DNA of 64,000 nt from Notospermus geniculatus (lineage: Eukaryota > Nemertea > Pilidiophora > Heteronemertea > Lineidae). Positions within the stretch are counted from its first letter, which is position 1. The number at the start of each line of letters is the position of its first letter. The stretch spans positions 778,552 through 842,551 of the forward strand of contig NMRB01000020.1 in the NCBI GenBank assembly GCA_002633025.1, read 5' to 3'. Positions 12,859 through 35,200 of this stretch are shown here, one piece after another. A program made the translations under genes and the position numbers. The notes below the pieces were generated by a model. The model had not been told where the DNA came from. It saw nothing but the letters and a program-made list of their open reading frames with translations, and searched no databases.

Positions 12859-13099
12859 GGTACATGGGTAGGCCTATGTGATTGACCGCAACCATGGCAA
12901 CATCGTGTTGGCTTTGTTTTTCTTTTATTTCCATTGACATCTTTTTTCTCATAAACTCAATTACCTTAGCCATCTTGTCATGAGTTTGTTTCCCTACGTT
13001 GACAGGAGCATCAGGTAGCATGACCAACGAACTATGAACAAAAGTGAAAGTAACCAGGAACTCATACATGACAGGTGTCAACCTTGTGTCCAAAGTAGC

Positions 13100-14629
13100 C
13101 GAAGGGGCCGCTGTATCAGTGAACAGTAAACACTGTAGGCCTATTTACCAAGGTGAAGGGTTTCGTGGCAGTTCGAGTAAGTGAGGGCTGGGAGTCGGAT
13201 GATGTCTAAACGAGAGATACACAGAACAATGCGCACATTGGCAGCTTTGAAGCAAGCGTTGTCGGCAGCGGGTTTTCAGGGCAAAAGAGCTGATCAGCTG
13301 TGATAGGTCTTGCAGGGATTATTGATTTTCGACATGTTCGAGGTGGAAAAACATTGTTTTTCAGCTTGTGCTTCTCAAATTTAGGCTCGGGGTTTTGCTT
13401 TCATCATTTTATTTTTGAAATGGTCATAAAATCTTGTCGGGTCCGCGGGGTTGAGGCAGGGTTGGTCGGGTTACCGGAAACACAGAACTAATATAAAATT
13501 GAATATCTATATTCATATAAGTTACACAATCTAACAAAGAACAGACACTTACATATAAATTATAGCTTCACTATATGCATCATGAGATGATATTAGCTAC
13601 ACATCTTCATTACGATTTCTTCCCTTAGGGGCAAAATGCCGTCTGTACCTCGATTTTCGGCCAAAAATCCAGACGACTGTAAAATTTTGGCTATTTGGCT
13701 AGCATTTGATTGATACAAACATAATCAAGTAGCATCAGTTGTATCACCTGTAAAGTGTGATGGGCATGTCTCGCCCAGTGTTTAAGTTTTGCAGTCCATC
13801 AACTTAAGCGACCTGTCCCACAAGCTAACCTTAAACAAGCTTGTCAAAATGACATTATTCTGTCACACCAAGCATTTACAGGAGTTAGATTTGATAGGCC
13901 TTGATCATCATCATGGCCAATCAAGTTAAGGACATAGAATAGATGTATCAACATGCGTTTGGTGACTCCAAAGGTGCAAAGTTTTGTTCTTCACACACCC
14001 ACATTTGTGACCCTCCACTACAAAGCTAAGTCGCACGGAAAATGAGCTTAAATGTACTGACATGACACTAGGAGATAAAGAAACAGAATCACTTCGACTT
14101 CACATTAGACAGACAATACTGAAATTAACAAATAAGTTAGTCCCAACTTGCCCACCTCAGGGTGACTAATGACTGGTTTTGTGGTGGAAGGTCCCATTTC
14201 TCCTTTGTGAAGATGACAGATTGATAAAACTCCCCCACAGCTTAGAGGCAGGTTAAATATCACTAGTGATCCACATCCACCAGTGACATCTATCTATCTG
14301 ATTGCACTTGAGGATCATACATTTGTGACACAATCTAGCAAACGTTGGTGCATGTCACAGGTGATTATCATTGGTCATCAGTTTACTCAACTAGTATCAC
14401 TGCTGTACACTACTATTGTCAACCTGCAGAGACACACGTATCAACTAATGTGTTGAAAGGCTGCTACATTTAACCCTTTCCTCGTTTGCAACATGTGCCT
14501 ACTTTTGCTAGATCAGGTCACATTTAAAAGGAGACAAATCAGTCAGCTCTGGGCTAATTAACAAGAGTCCAAATCAATGCACTTCCTTAATGTTCAAATG
14601 AGAATCTATACCGGTAATGTTCTTACAGT
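13100..14629. other. Spacer between PITPNC1 and PARG, no coding exon seen
   Basis: No supportable gene. The stretch lies upstream of PITPNC1 and downstream of PARG, so it should hold a promoter and a 3' UTR. Apart from the MITE at 14320-14526 I see no structure. Confidence 0.4.
14320..14526. mobile_element. MITE-like repeat, TTTGTGACAC ends, copy 1
   Basis: It is bounded by ATTTGTGACACAATCTAGCA on the left and the near-inverse TGCTAGATCAGGTCACATTT on the right. The interior, for example GGTCATCAGTTTACTCAA and GTCAACCTGCAGAGACA, is shared with the copy at 27332-27521. Confidence 0.6.
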
Positions 14630-25060
<10,431 letters not shown>

Positions 25061-25539
25061 GATTCATCATTCAATGAATGAATATGAGTGAATGATTCAC
25101 GAATCAAATTCCACAGCTCTCACTAAAGTAGAAAGAAACAGACAAAATGGTATAGGGCTTAAATTAAGGTGTGCAAAAAAGAGTAGGCCTAGATGCTTGC
25201 CCAGTGCCCAATTTGTGGATCCTGAAATACACTGTAGGGGCCTAGCCTAACATAACAGACACAGCATCATGCACTGCATGAACATGATGAATGTACAGGT
25301 AGGCTAGAGAAAGAGCCTGGTTTTGTTCAGGAACTTCTTGCGAAGCAAGAGTAAGGTATTTCGCACGCATGTATAGCTTAACTACTAGCCTGATGTCTGG
25401 TGCACATTTGGTATGATTGTTGACACCGGCACGGCCAAAAGAATGACAAAAAACAAACTATGTGTCTTCCGTGACAGGCAGCCGCCATCTTTTCAGCCTC
25501 GTTTCCGTCCTTTTCTACCAGCCATATTGGATCGCAGAC
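25061..25539. promoter_or_regulatory. Shared promoter region PARG / RPS24
   Basis: The PARG start codon (25060, -) and the RPS24 start codon (25540, +) are 479 bases apart and face away from each other. The RPS24 side ends in a pyrimidine-rich stretch, CCGTCCTTTTCTACC (about 25506-25520), that fits a TOP/TCT initiator of ribosomal protein genes. No TATA box is evident. Bidirectional action is inferred from geometry. Confidence 0.5.
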
Positions 25540-27177
25540 ATGGTGAGTTTCATTTAACAAAACAAATCCATCGAAATCTACTGTTTGTAATTATCATCTC
25601 ATTGTTTAGTTTGTAAAATGTGATACCTTATATATTTGACGGACTCTCTGTGTGTACAGTTTTCTTATTTCTCATTGGAATGCTCTTCATCTAGGAAGAA
25701 AATGCCAAGTGCTGCTATTGAACTGTCTGTGTGTTCTATGCACCCTAAGCTGTACATTTATGTACACACTGATGTAGGCTTGTGCCTAGAGGACATGTAG
25801 GCCTACATGATTGTGTACCCAGTGTACACATCCATGACAGATCATGATGTGGGCCGCCTAGCATTCTTCTATTCTAGCGTTCGTACTACGGGTACTGCAT
25901 TACTACTAACTCGGCATGCTCAGGCTCAGCTCAGTCAGTCGTTGTCATGGTTGTGTGCAGCAGCAGCACTGGTCTTGAGACTAGGCCTACTAACCCGGCC
26001 TATCCTGCATGCCGTCAGATATAAACCCCACTGACACTGCATACCTAACCCAAATTTATTCTTCTATATTCCAGAGTGGTGACAACGTTGTGACGTTGCG
26101 AACGAGGAAGTTCATGACCAACCGCCTGCTTTGCAGGAAACAGATGGTATGTATTCCGTAGCAAAATGGTAGCCAATTTATATTCATAAAGGCCAGTTTT
26201 CTGTCATCAGTAATAATGGTTGCCTTTCTCAATTTTTCTGCCCTAACCAAGTACAGGTGTTCACGGTCATTCATCTCCATTACAGGTGGTTGATGTACTC
26301 CATCCTGGTCGTGCTACCGTCCCAAAGACAGAAATTCGTGAGAAACTCGGACGCATGTACAAAACTACACCAGATGTTGTTTTCTGCTTTGGATTCCGCA
26401 CAAAATTTGGTGGCGGCAAGACGACAGGCTTCGCTCTTGTCTACGACAGCTTGGACTTCGCCAAGAAATTTGAACCAAAATACCGTTTAACCAGAGTAAG
26501 TTCATTGTTGGAGAGCAATATCCCTATCCATGTGGCTGGACTGAATGTGACATCGATTTCATCATCAGTGATTGTACCCACTTTCCTATTGGACTCGAGG
26601 AAGATACCCTTTGGATGATTGTTCAGTGGTATGATATGATGGTACCACCAGTCAGTGTATCACTCTATTCAGATTCAGTCTGGGAAGTGAAAGCGTGTTG
26701 AGCGAGGTTTGTTGTCGAGATTGCATTGCTATATTTTCACGTGTTGCATTCCAGCATGGTATCGGTGAAAAGGCGAAGAACCCACGAAAACAGAGGAAAG
26801 AGAAGAAGAACAGGCAAAAGAAAGTTAGAGGTACTGCCAAGGCTAAGGTTGGAGGTGGCAAAAAGGTATGTTATTTAGACTTGCGTATGTGTATGGTGTG
26901 GGCGCACTCTGAAAACTGGTTGAGAAGTGCTACCAAAAATCTTGCATTCCTGCTGTGTATTTTGGTAAAGCAGCTTATTTAGGCGGGTGGAACCTGAGAC
27001 ATGTATGACCTGTGTCTCACTGATTCACCCCTCCGTGTACTCAGATCCAGTGTAAGCAACAACTGTTCGAAATGCAACCAGACTCAAAATGATTATGGAA
27101 TATCTGATGCCATATTGCTGTTGAATATCTTGAGATGTGATACAATTCTTAGTGTTGCTCTTTTTTTCTTTCAGTAA
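25540..27177 (+). CDS. RPS24: 40S ribosomal protein S24 (eS24)
   Basis: Five exons: 25540-25542 (the ATG only), 26075-26146, 26286-26495, 26755-26865 and 27175-27177 (the stop codon only). The product has 132 residues, the usual length for eS24. It contains [50 protein letters not shown] and a basic tail ending KVGGGKK. The layout, with ATG alone in exon 1 and stop alone in the last exon, matches vertebrate RPS24. It is part of the small ribosomal subunit body and is needed for 18S rRNA maturation. The upstream pyrimidine tract suggests translational control of TOP type. Confidence 0.95.
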
Positions 27178-27331
27178 AACAAGAGATGTTCTACTGGCTG
27201 CCCTGTTTTATTATGTACAGAAGTGGTAAAAAAATATAAAAAAATATCAGAAATCATATATCCGTTTTCTCTGTTTTTCCAATCCTTGTCATCAGTAGGG
27301 GTGTCTGTGAAGTGAACACCGAAGACCCAAC

Positions 27332-27521
27332 TATATGTGACCCGATCTGCCAAAAGTAGGCGCATGTCGTAGGTGATCATCACTGGTCATCAGTTTACTC
27401 AATTATTGTCACTGCTATCCACTTCTGTTGTCAACCTGCAGAGACATACATTTCAGCTATTGTGTTGCAAGGCCATTAACCCTTTCCTCATTTGCGACTT
27501 GCGCTAGATCAGGTCACATAT
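27332..27521. mobile_element. MITE-like repeat, TATGTGACC ends, copy 2
   Basis: Left TATGTGACCCGATCTGCC and right GATCAGGTCACATA are inverted repeats. The interior is the same as at 14320-14526. It sits shortly after the RPS24 stop codon. Confidence 0.6.
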
Positions 27522-27695
27522 GATACCTTGTGCTACTCATTCTGGCTGTCACTTGTGTCCGTCTTGCAAGTCCTTCCTTGCAGGTACTCTCCTTGCATTG
27601 AGAAGTGGATTTGGTCTTGGCATTGAACACCTAAATTTGTACTGCCTTCCGAATCAATCCTTAAGTCCTGGCTCAACTCCACATATCCCTCTGAA

Positions 27696-27883
27696 GAGGA
27701 GACCCTCACTGCTGTTGAGGCAATCACCAGTTAGCAGTCCAAGAACTTCATAGAACTGATGACATATGTGTAAGCTACTGTCTTGCCTCACTACTATGAT
27801 CATGGGAGTATGGGACATTTCTATGTGACAATGAATGGGACCGCTAACTGGTGGTAGCATCTAATGGCAGTAAAGTCTCCCAT
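27696..27883. mobile_element. Diverged copy of the GGGGAACTTTCCTGCC MITE
   Basis: Arms include CACCAGTTAGCAGTCCAAGA and GGGACCGCTAACTGGTGGT, and it ends AAAGTCTCCCATT. These align with the arms at 17226-17422 and 33753-33955 but with many changes, so this is an older copy. Confidence 0.5.
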
Positions 27884-28146
27884 TGAAGGAATGCTAGAGT
27901 ATTTTTGAAGAGTGCCACATACATGTAGGAGTTGGTTGTACATGTACATCACTGACAGTTTCTTGTGTGACAAGAGGAGTGCTGAAGTGACCTGCTTTCT
28001 TCATGGATCCTAGGAGTTGCTGCGACTTGTAGTGTAGAGAATATGATGCAGGAAGTCTCCGTAATGAACCCCCAATGAGCGGGTGTAAATCTCATGAAAT
28101 CCACAAGAACACAGAAGAAGCGAATTAGATGTTATATATGAATACA

Positions 28147-28152
28147 TTTATT
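28147..28152 (-). terminator. Candidate polyadenylation signal AATAAA (-)
   Basis: TTTATT on + reads AATAAA on -. It could end the USP22 transcript, but other AATAAA words exist nearby and no cleavage site evidence is visible. Confidence 0.2.
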
Positions 28153-29384
28153 GACATCAAGTGTCGTGCTCATTGTAAATCAGCATTCCCAAGCTGAAGA
28201 CCATCACAGATGACCGTATTCTTGAACAACTGTTCAGGGTTCATCAATTTGGCCAACATATACTTGCAGAATGCAATGTGGCAGTTTCCCTGCCCTAGGA
28301 CATAGAGATATGTGACAACATTCCATATCTCATCATCGAGTTGATGAATTGATGCCACCAAAGCAATTGCCAACTTTCATATCAATTTTCAGGTTTAAGC
28401 ACTGAAAGAGTTAAGAAAGGGAAGGGTTAAACCAAGATGAATGTATGGATACTTTTCCTTGTAAAACAATTGCGTTTGGCAAATAATCGAGTTGATTATG
28501 GGTCATAGATACCATAGAAACTCGAATGATTGATGAGAAATATGAACAATTTCATAAAAATACAAATGTGAATAAATTATCTAAAGGGTTACATATTGTA
28601 AAAAGAAATGATCTTCGCACAGGTGTTTGCTGTCATAGAAGACTCACATGCCCTTGGCTTCAGAAATTCATTGTATGGAAGCAACACAGCTTTGTAAGCC
28701 CTCTATTTTCAAACACTAAAGCATCAAGCCCTCATCTGAGAAAACAATTACATGTATGGCTTGAAATGCCTTTTTCACTTACTACTGATTTGATCGCAAT
28801 TTGTACATGTCCATGTACATGACAAATGTACATGTATTGGCATGACGGTCACAAATATACTGAAATAAGGGAATGACTCTTGTCACAGTCATTGACAATT
28901 ACAGAGAATGTACAAGTTGTGGCATACATGTACAGGTACCGGTACATGCATTTCCCACCCAAGATCTTGCAGAGTACTGAGTACATGCACAGTACATGTA
29001 ATAGTGCCAATAGATGTGAAGGGTTATGAAGGCAATACACGAGAAGGCCAATGAAAGGATTCCTGACACGTATACAAAAGCAATCCTAACTGAGGTAGAT
29101 AAATCCTTCTACAAACGATACACAAAATTGAGGTATGAATTCCGAAGGACATCATAAAAACTATTTGGAAGAAGATTTAAAGCACGCATTATTACATGTA
29201 CATGTACTAGTAGATAAACCCTATTTCACAGAAGTAGACAAAGACAAGTTTTGACATTACTGTACGAGTTCAATGAAGCATACTCTCTGTAGTTGTCCCC
29301 CACCCATCTCTTCAAGGAAGAGTACCACGTCGCTAAATATTTATAAATGGCTGTCCCATTGATCTGTCTGTGACGTGAGTGATG

Positions 29385-29545
29385 TCAGGCGTGGATCCAG
29401 AGGGAGCGCCCTGAGCGCACGCCTCCCTTTTGGCCAATAAATCTGTAAAATCAAGCATGAAATTCTGGAATTTGATGCAAATTTCAATGTTTGTAGCACA
29501 AGGCACCCCCTCTTTTCCCAAATCCTGGATCTGTCTCTGGATGTG
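29385..29545 (-). repeat. Dispersed repeat of the GGATCCRCGCC family
   Basis: Read on -, it matches the repeat at 50765-50945, 51809-51987 and 56004-56117: GGATC..., then ACATTGAAATTTGC and GATTTTACAGATTTATTGGCC, then GGATCCACGCCTG. No coding capacity or clear ends are seen. Confidence 0.6.
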
Positions 29546-32254
29546 AACAAGACAGAACAATCACTATCTACACATACTTCTTTTGATATCACCACATGAC
29601 AGATTAGATACCACACGCACAGCCCACGCTATGAACTGAACACCACAACACATGTTCACATACTGTGATCTTATAGATGCATTATGCTGGCTTCGAACCC
29701 AGTAAATTTACAAATTACACAACATAACCTAAGTTACACAACCATACAAGTGTCCAACCTGCGGACAAAAGAGCAATACAAGTATATCATCAAGCGAGTA
29801 CAAAAAAACGTTTTCAGACACTAACATACAATGCACCGACAATAAATAGACATAAATAGTTATCTTGAGCAGTGGCTAATATACAAATAATCACCTCTTG
29901 GATCACAATAATTTACACGTGGGATTTTGATTGACTATTTGCATCAGATTGATATGTCAACTTGCTCACTGAAGACTGGTACATCAGATTCTGATCCCCC
30001 TTGATACACATGGCAGTAAATTTATGAGCCCCTCCCAATATAGAATGACAGTGATGTACACTGGACGACTTCTTAAAGCTGATCATACTGATACATCAAT
30101 CATTTTGCCTACATGCATCATAGCACATGGTGTTGAGAACTCTGTCACCCCTTGCAGCACCACCTATACCCATTGAAGAAGGCAGAGGAGGCACATCTGT
30201 TGATCATTCAACGTTCGGAAATGATATCTGGAATTCTCAAGACAAGATGGACAGCAAAATTAAATTGCATAGCATTATCATCTGCACTCCCTAAATGCAA
30301 TTACATTGCAAATGACAACATGCCTCTCCAGCATATAAAGAGGAACTACACTAGGCCTAGGCGAAAGGTAACTCCTCAACTGAAATCACTGTATTTCATG
30401 AATAGTAGGAATGAAGGAGGTGGCAGGCAGTTTCATGGAATATCCTGTCGATTTCATCTGAAGGCTTGAGCACTTGCAAAGAACACCCATACAACGTATG
30501 TGTTCCCTAGGTCATTCATCGCTCAAGGATAATGTTTCTCATTTGATCATTATGTAGGCCTACCAAAGATACAAATTACCGGTAGTCCAGAGCACTCTCT
30601 CCATTGAAACTTTAAAATGAGTGAAGAAATGCATGCAACAGGAATTACTGCACACCTTTCATGCCTGAATGTATGGAAGCACTTTGAGCTTTGAAACTAG
30701 CACTTCAAGTTCTTACATGTTCTTACAAATGTAAAGCCTTGATTAGTCATAGAAAGTAAGTGATTTGCAGAATTGGCTGCACACAGATGTCGGCCCCGAC
30801 ATTCATGAATGTTGACAACAACCAGAAGAACACTTGAAAATTTCACTGTTTGGCACGGTGCTCTGAAACTGCTATGCTGGGACCTAGTGGCCTCAAACTC
30901 AACAAACGAGAGAACTTTGGTTTGAGGCTGATACCACTGAATAATTGAGTGAATGAAACTGCAACCAGAACCTTAATTGGCAACTGTACACAGGTTTTTG
31001 CACGAAGTCACTTGCTGAGGCCGCACAAGTAGGATATGTCTGGATTCATTTTCAATTTCTGAATTTGGCAAAGAAAATATTGCTAACATGTAGGCCTATG
31101 GACCGTAATTAAAGCTATCAATGTAATGGCAAGGACGACTGAACTCAAATATCAGGAAGAATAACAACATACCAAATATTGGTGCTACGCATACATGTAC
31201 AACCTTGGCCAACTGCTACAGGCAACCAATGAACTGACCTCTTGCAGAGCAGCACTGAACAAAACTCAAAAAGCCACGATTCAACATAAACAAACAAATT
31301 TAGGATTCTTTGATAACATTGCTGTGAAGTGCAGCTATCCTTCAACAAGGAACCAATCTTTTTAAAGGAACAAAAGATTCAGAGGGTCATAGGCCAGTTT
31401 CAACACAGTAATCACGGAGTGCTTTTAATGATATCTGACCACACAATTCATACGTACTAGACAAATTTTCAAAGTCATTGTTTCCATACACTACCATCAC
31501 ATCTACTCACGGTTTCATGACAAATTTCCATAGGAAAGGCACAACACTACTGTGAGCACTAAGTTTAGCAATTAAAAAGACAATTGTTGCAAGCTTATTT
31601 TGCACAGTTCACCATATACATGTACACTACAGTGTATAATATTCATGCACAGCACTGTGGAAATGTTGTGTCGCCTGTGGTCAAGGAGGAAGAACATGTT
31701 GTTTGGACATTTACTGTGGTGTACATATCTAAATAATATCCCCCAAGTGAATATGTTTGACAAGATGAATCTTCATACTAACTGTATTGACCAGCGACAG
31801 AATGTCAAGGCTGATTGCTGAAAGCTGTAGTAAAACATACATGTACACACACCATCAGAGATGGGAAAGGATGATATTTCTAATATTTTGGCAGGTAACG
31901 TCTTCCCAGCCCTCGTACCTAGTACCGGCTAGTACTTGTTTCATCCAGGGCGCGGTAGGCACATATAAGTGGAAGTTTCCAACTTTGTTCGATAGGATAG
32001 ATTGCAAATAACAAACAAATATCATCTTTTACACAGCACCAGCCATAACATGGGGAGGAAGATTCACAGAGCAAGCCACTGATAGACCTATGCAAGCATA
32101 CTCTGAGAAACAATGGCAAGAAGACCCTTTTGATTTGGTCCAGATCTCACACACCCTTCAGAGCTGGAGGGCGATGACTGACTTTAATGAAGTAGTTGAT
32201 CACAGAAGATTGCACCAAATGACAGCTGATACAGCCCGAAGGAGACGGCAGATA

Positions 32255-35200
32255 TCACTCATACTCCAGTATCTGCTTGTGATAAAACAACAGATACCTG
32301 CAATGAGAAAGAATTAAGATGCATGTACAAGACACCTGCTGAAGAAACACATCAAAAGAAACAATTCTGTGCGGGTACTAAAATCATAAATGAAGAACTG
32401 ACAAAATGACGTATTACCGTAACCTAACCCAACAGAACCGCCATTTTTTGCACTTTCCATCTGTAACTTTCACTGCCCAGAACTGCCATGAAATGCCATT
32501 GCATTAAGCTGAACAGGGAACAGTATAATGAGTCAAGGCGGTTTATGGCACTATCGGCATCTGGAGACATGGTGGATTGTGGCGCTCCCGGCAGTAATTG
32601 GTGATTTTCATTTCTACATTAGAGGTGATGGGGATGTTTGTCAAAAAGTGGGCGTGGTCTTCTAGGCGGCTCACGGCAGGGCAGTTTTGGGCGGCATGGG
32701 GTCTATTGGGTTAAGGACAGCTCCCATAGTACAGGGTGGTGATATGAACCAATACTGTCTTCCAAACATTCAGGGGACGTCTATAGTAGAATCTGAACTG
32801 AGGACAAACCCTGCAGATACACTTGGCATACATGTAACGTATCATTTGTCTTACCCTTCACTATTGAGCACATCGATTCCATTAGCCTTTGTGATCAAGT
32901 GGTCATCACACTTGAACCACATGTCCTTGTGTTGTCTGATAAAACAAGTGTAGTGTCCAGACTCGATGGTACCACTGTGATTCACAACGGCAAAAAGGGA
33001 ATACCTGATGAAAAACAAGACACACTGGTAGAGATATGACAGCCTTAATCAGGAGTGAGAGCACTGACATGCCTCAAAGGCGCTTCAAAGATAACAGGCT
33101 TGATTTCCAGAGAAGATTACGGGCCGTATTCAAAAAGGTTGTTTAAGACTTAGATGCGTGTAACTTCATCAAATGCATGGTGGAAGTGTGTGCATTTACA
33201 CACGTGTAAGTCTTAATCACGTGATGATCACCCTTTTTGAATACGGCCCTACTTCATTGACCTGTGTTTTGATTGAACATGTTGCTTAAATCATGGAAAT
33301 AAGGCTACATGTACATGTACATGCCTCCCGTGTAACCTTGTACATCTACATGTATAGCCTACCTACAAACAGTTCAGTGCAAAGTCAAAGAAACCACACA
33401 GAATCAGCTCACTGCAATACAGCCCAATAGATGTAGGTGCATCACCTGACAGTTTGACATTTGCTTCCCAACAAACTCACTTGTTTTCGGATGAAAGACT
33501 TGTGGCAGATTCCTGAATGACTTGATTGACAAATCCATTATTGTTACTCCTCGAGGATGACATAAATGGTGTCATATCAAGTTCCTCAGGGAATGATACA
33601 AATGTTGAGATCTTCTTGTGATATCCTGTGGAATGCTCGAATCGCTGTAATCGAGATCAGATATGAAGTCGATCAGAACAGAATCCCTCTGTACATCTAT
33701 GTAATTGTTACAATCTAACAGGAAAGCACTCAACTGAACAGACGTGCTAGACAATGGGAGACTTTCCTGCCGTTAGCGGCCACCTGTTAGCGGTCCTAGA
33801 ACGTCACAAAATTTGACTTCAAAGACGTGCGCCACGGCACCCACGTCATTATGGACGATGTTGTGGCATGCATTTCTGCCCTGTGACGTCAAATTTTATG
33901 ATGTCCTTGGACCGCTAACTTGTGGTGGCCTCTGACGGCAGGAAAGTTCCCCATTACCGGTACATGTAAGTGATCAACAGTACCTTTAAATGAAAGCAGG
34001 CAACTACTGGCAGTTTCTTCATGGTCAGCTGTTTGGTGGATTCCTGATAACTATGGCAGTTACTACATTTGATTTTTGAAGAGCTACCCAAATGTTCTGG
34101 CCTTGTAAACCTAGAATGAATTTAAAGCAGTAGTAAGTTTCAGTGGAGTATTTCATGCGAGCTACATTAAGACGATACTTTGAAATTAAAATGTGACCAT
34201 GAGAAAAACATTTTAGTGTACTTCTCACCTTTTAAGACACATAATCAATGAGGTGGGCTCGTCGAGGTTTGCAAAACTTCCATTGGAATCTGAAAGGTGC
34301 AGAGATGAATGATAGAGGATATGTTATTAACCCTGCTGGATGTTAAAAGTAGACATGTGTATAATATCCCACTACTGTGACTGTACTATAACAGATGAAT
34401 GCATACTCTGATTACATCACATAACAAAATTAACGAAAATGGAAACGTTAACGACAGACTGAAATCACAGGTGACAGCATGTAATGGTGTAGTAAAATCA
34501 GGAACATTCAGCAGTTGAAGTAATTCTGTCTTGGGCACACTGCTCTCGGTATACAACTAGCACACAGAAAACCTCTGTCCAACACTTACATGAAATGCAC
34601 TACAAGGCAATACCCACTGACATGCACAGACAAGGAAGCAAGGAAAGGTGCACGAATCACTAGGCCTCTTGCTGCCAGTCAGTCTACATTGTATACATTT
34701 CTGCCCCAGTAATGGACCACATTGTGATCATTTTTTACAAGATCATTTAACATACTGTCCCCTCCCCAAAGTAATCTTACTACAGAATGAATTGAAGTAG
34801 GTACAGCATGAATAAATGGAAACATACTTGGTAGCCACCATGACCGATAAGTCACAGGAACACATTACACACATATTAACACAAGCAGGAAGATAGGATC
34901 ATCACAGAAGCACAAGTGAAGAAGAAATTCTCATTCTTATTTCAATGATTCAATCATACCACAAGAGCAGCAAAAACAAGTTTGGAATGTCCTTATTCAA
35001 ACGGCACCAATCATTGCCGAGATCACCAGCAGACAGTGCAGCACCCTCTGGATCGATTGTGGTTCACCGAGTAATGCAGTCAAAACTCCATGAGATATAC
35101 TGCATTGCTAACGTTGATTAATTCCTGCCAATGTCTGTTAGAAACGACTACAAGGACTTATCAATGACAAAAACATGAGAATTTCCTGATTTCTTAAATG

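Larger units (their letters stand above)
27178..32254. other. Spacer / USP22 3' UTR, no coding exon supported
   Basis: No recognisable gene. The sequence may hold a long USP22 3' UTR: on - an AATAAA occurs at 28147-28152, about 4.1 kb beyond the USP22 stop. A 69-codon open frame on - (28170-28373) has no ATG start and no family match. CATGTA-rich tracts occur at about 28800-28990. Three repeats are listed separately. Confidence 0.4.

Noticed and set aside
12851-13093. 80-residue open frame on - upstream of PITPNC1
   Set aside because: No family resemblance, and its 3' end runs into a MITE. A GTAATTG donor within it could make it an exon, but nothing supports that.
26496-27174. snoRNA in RPS24 introns
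   Set aside because: I looked for C/D boxes in the later introns. Only degenerate ATGATTA and CTGA words without terminal stem were found.
28170-28373. 69-codon open frame on - ending in NADLQ
   Set aside because: No ATG start, no upstream acceptor in frame, no family recognised; probably within USP22 3' UTR or spacer.
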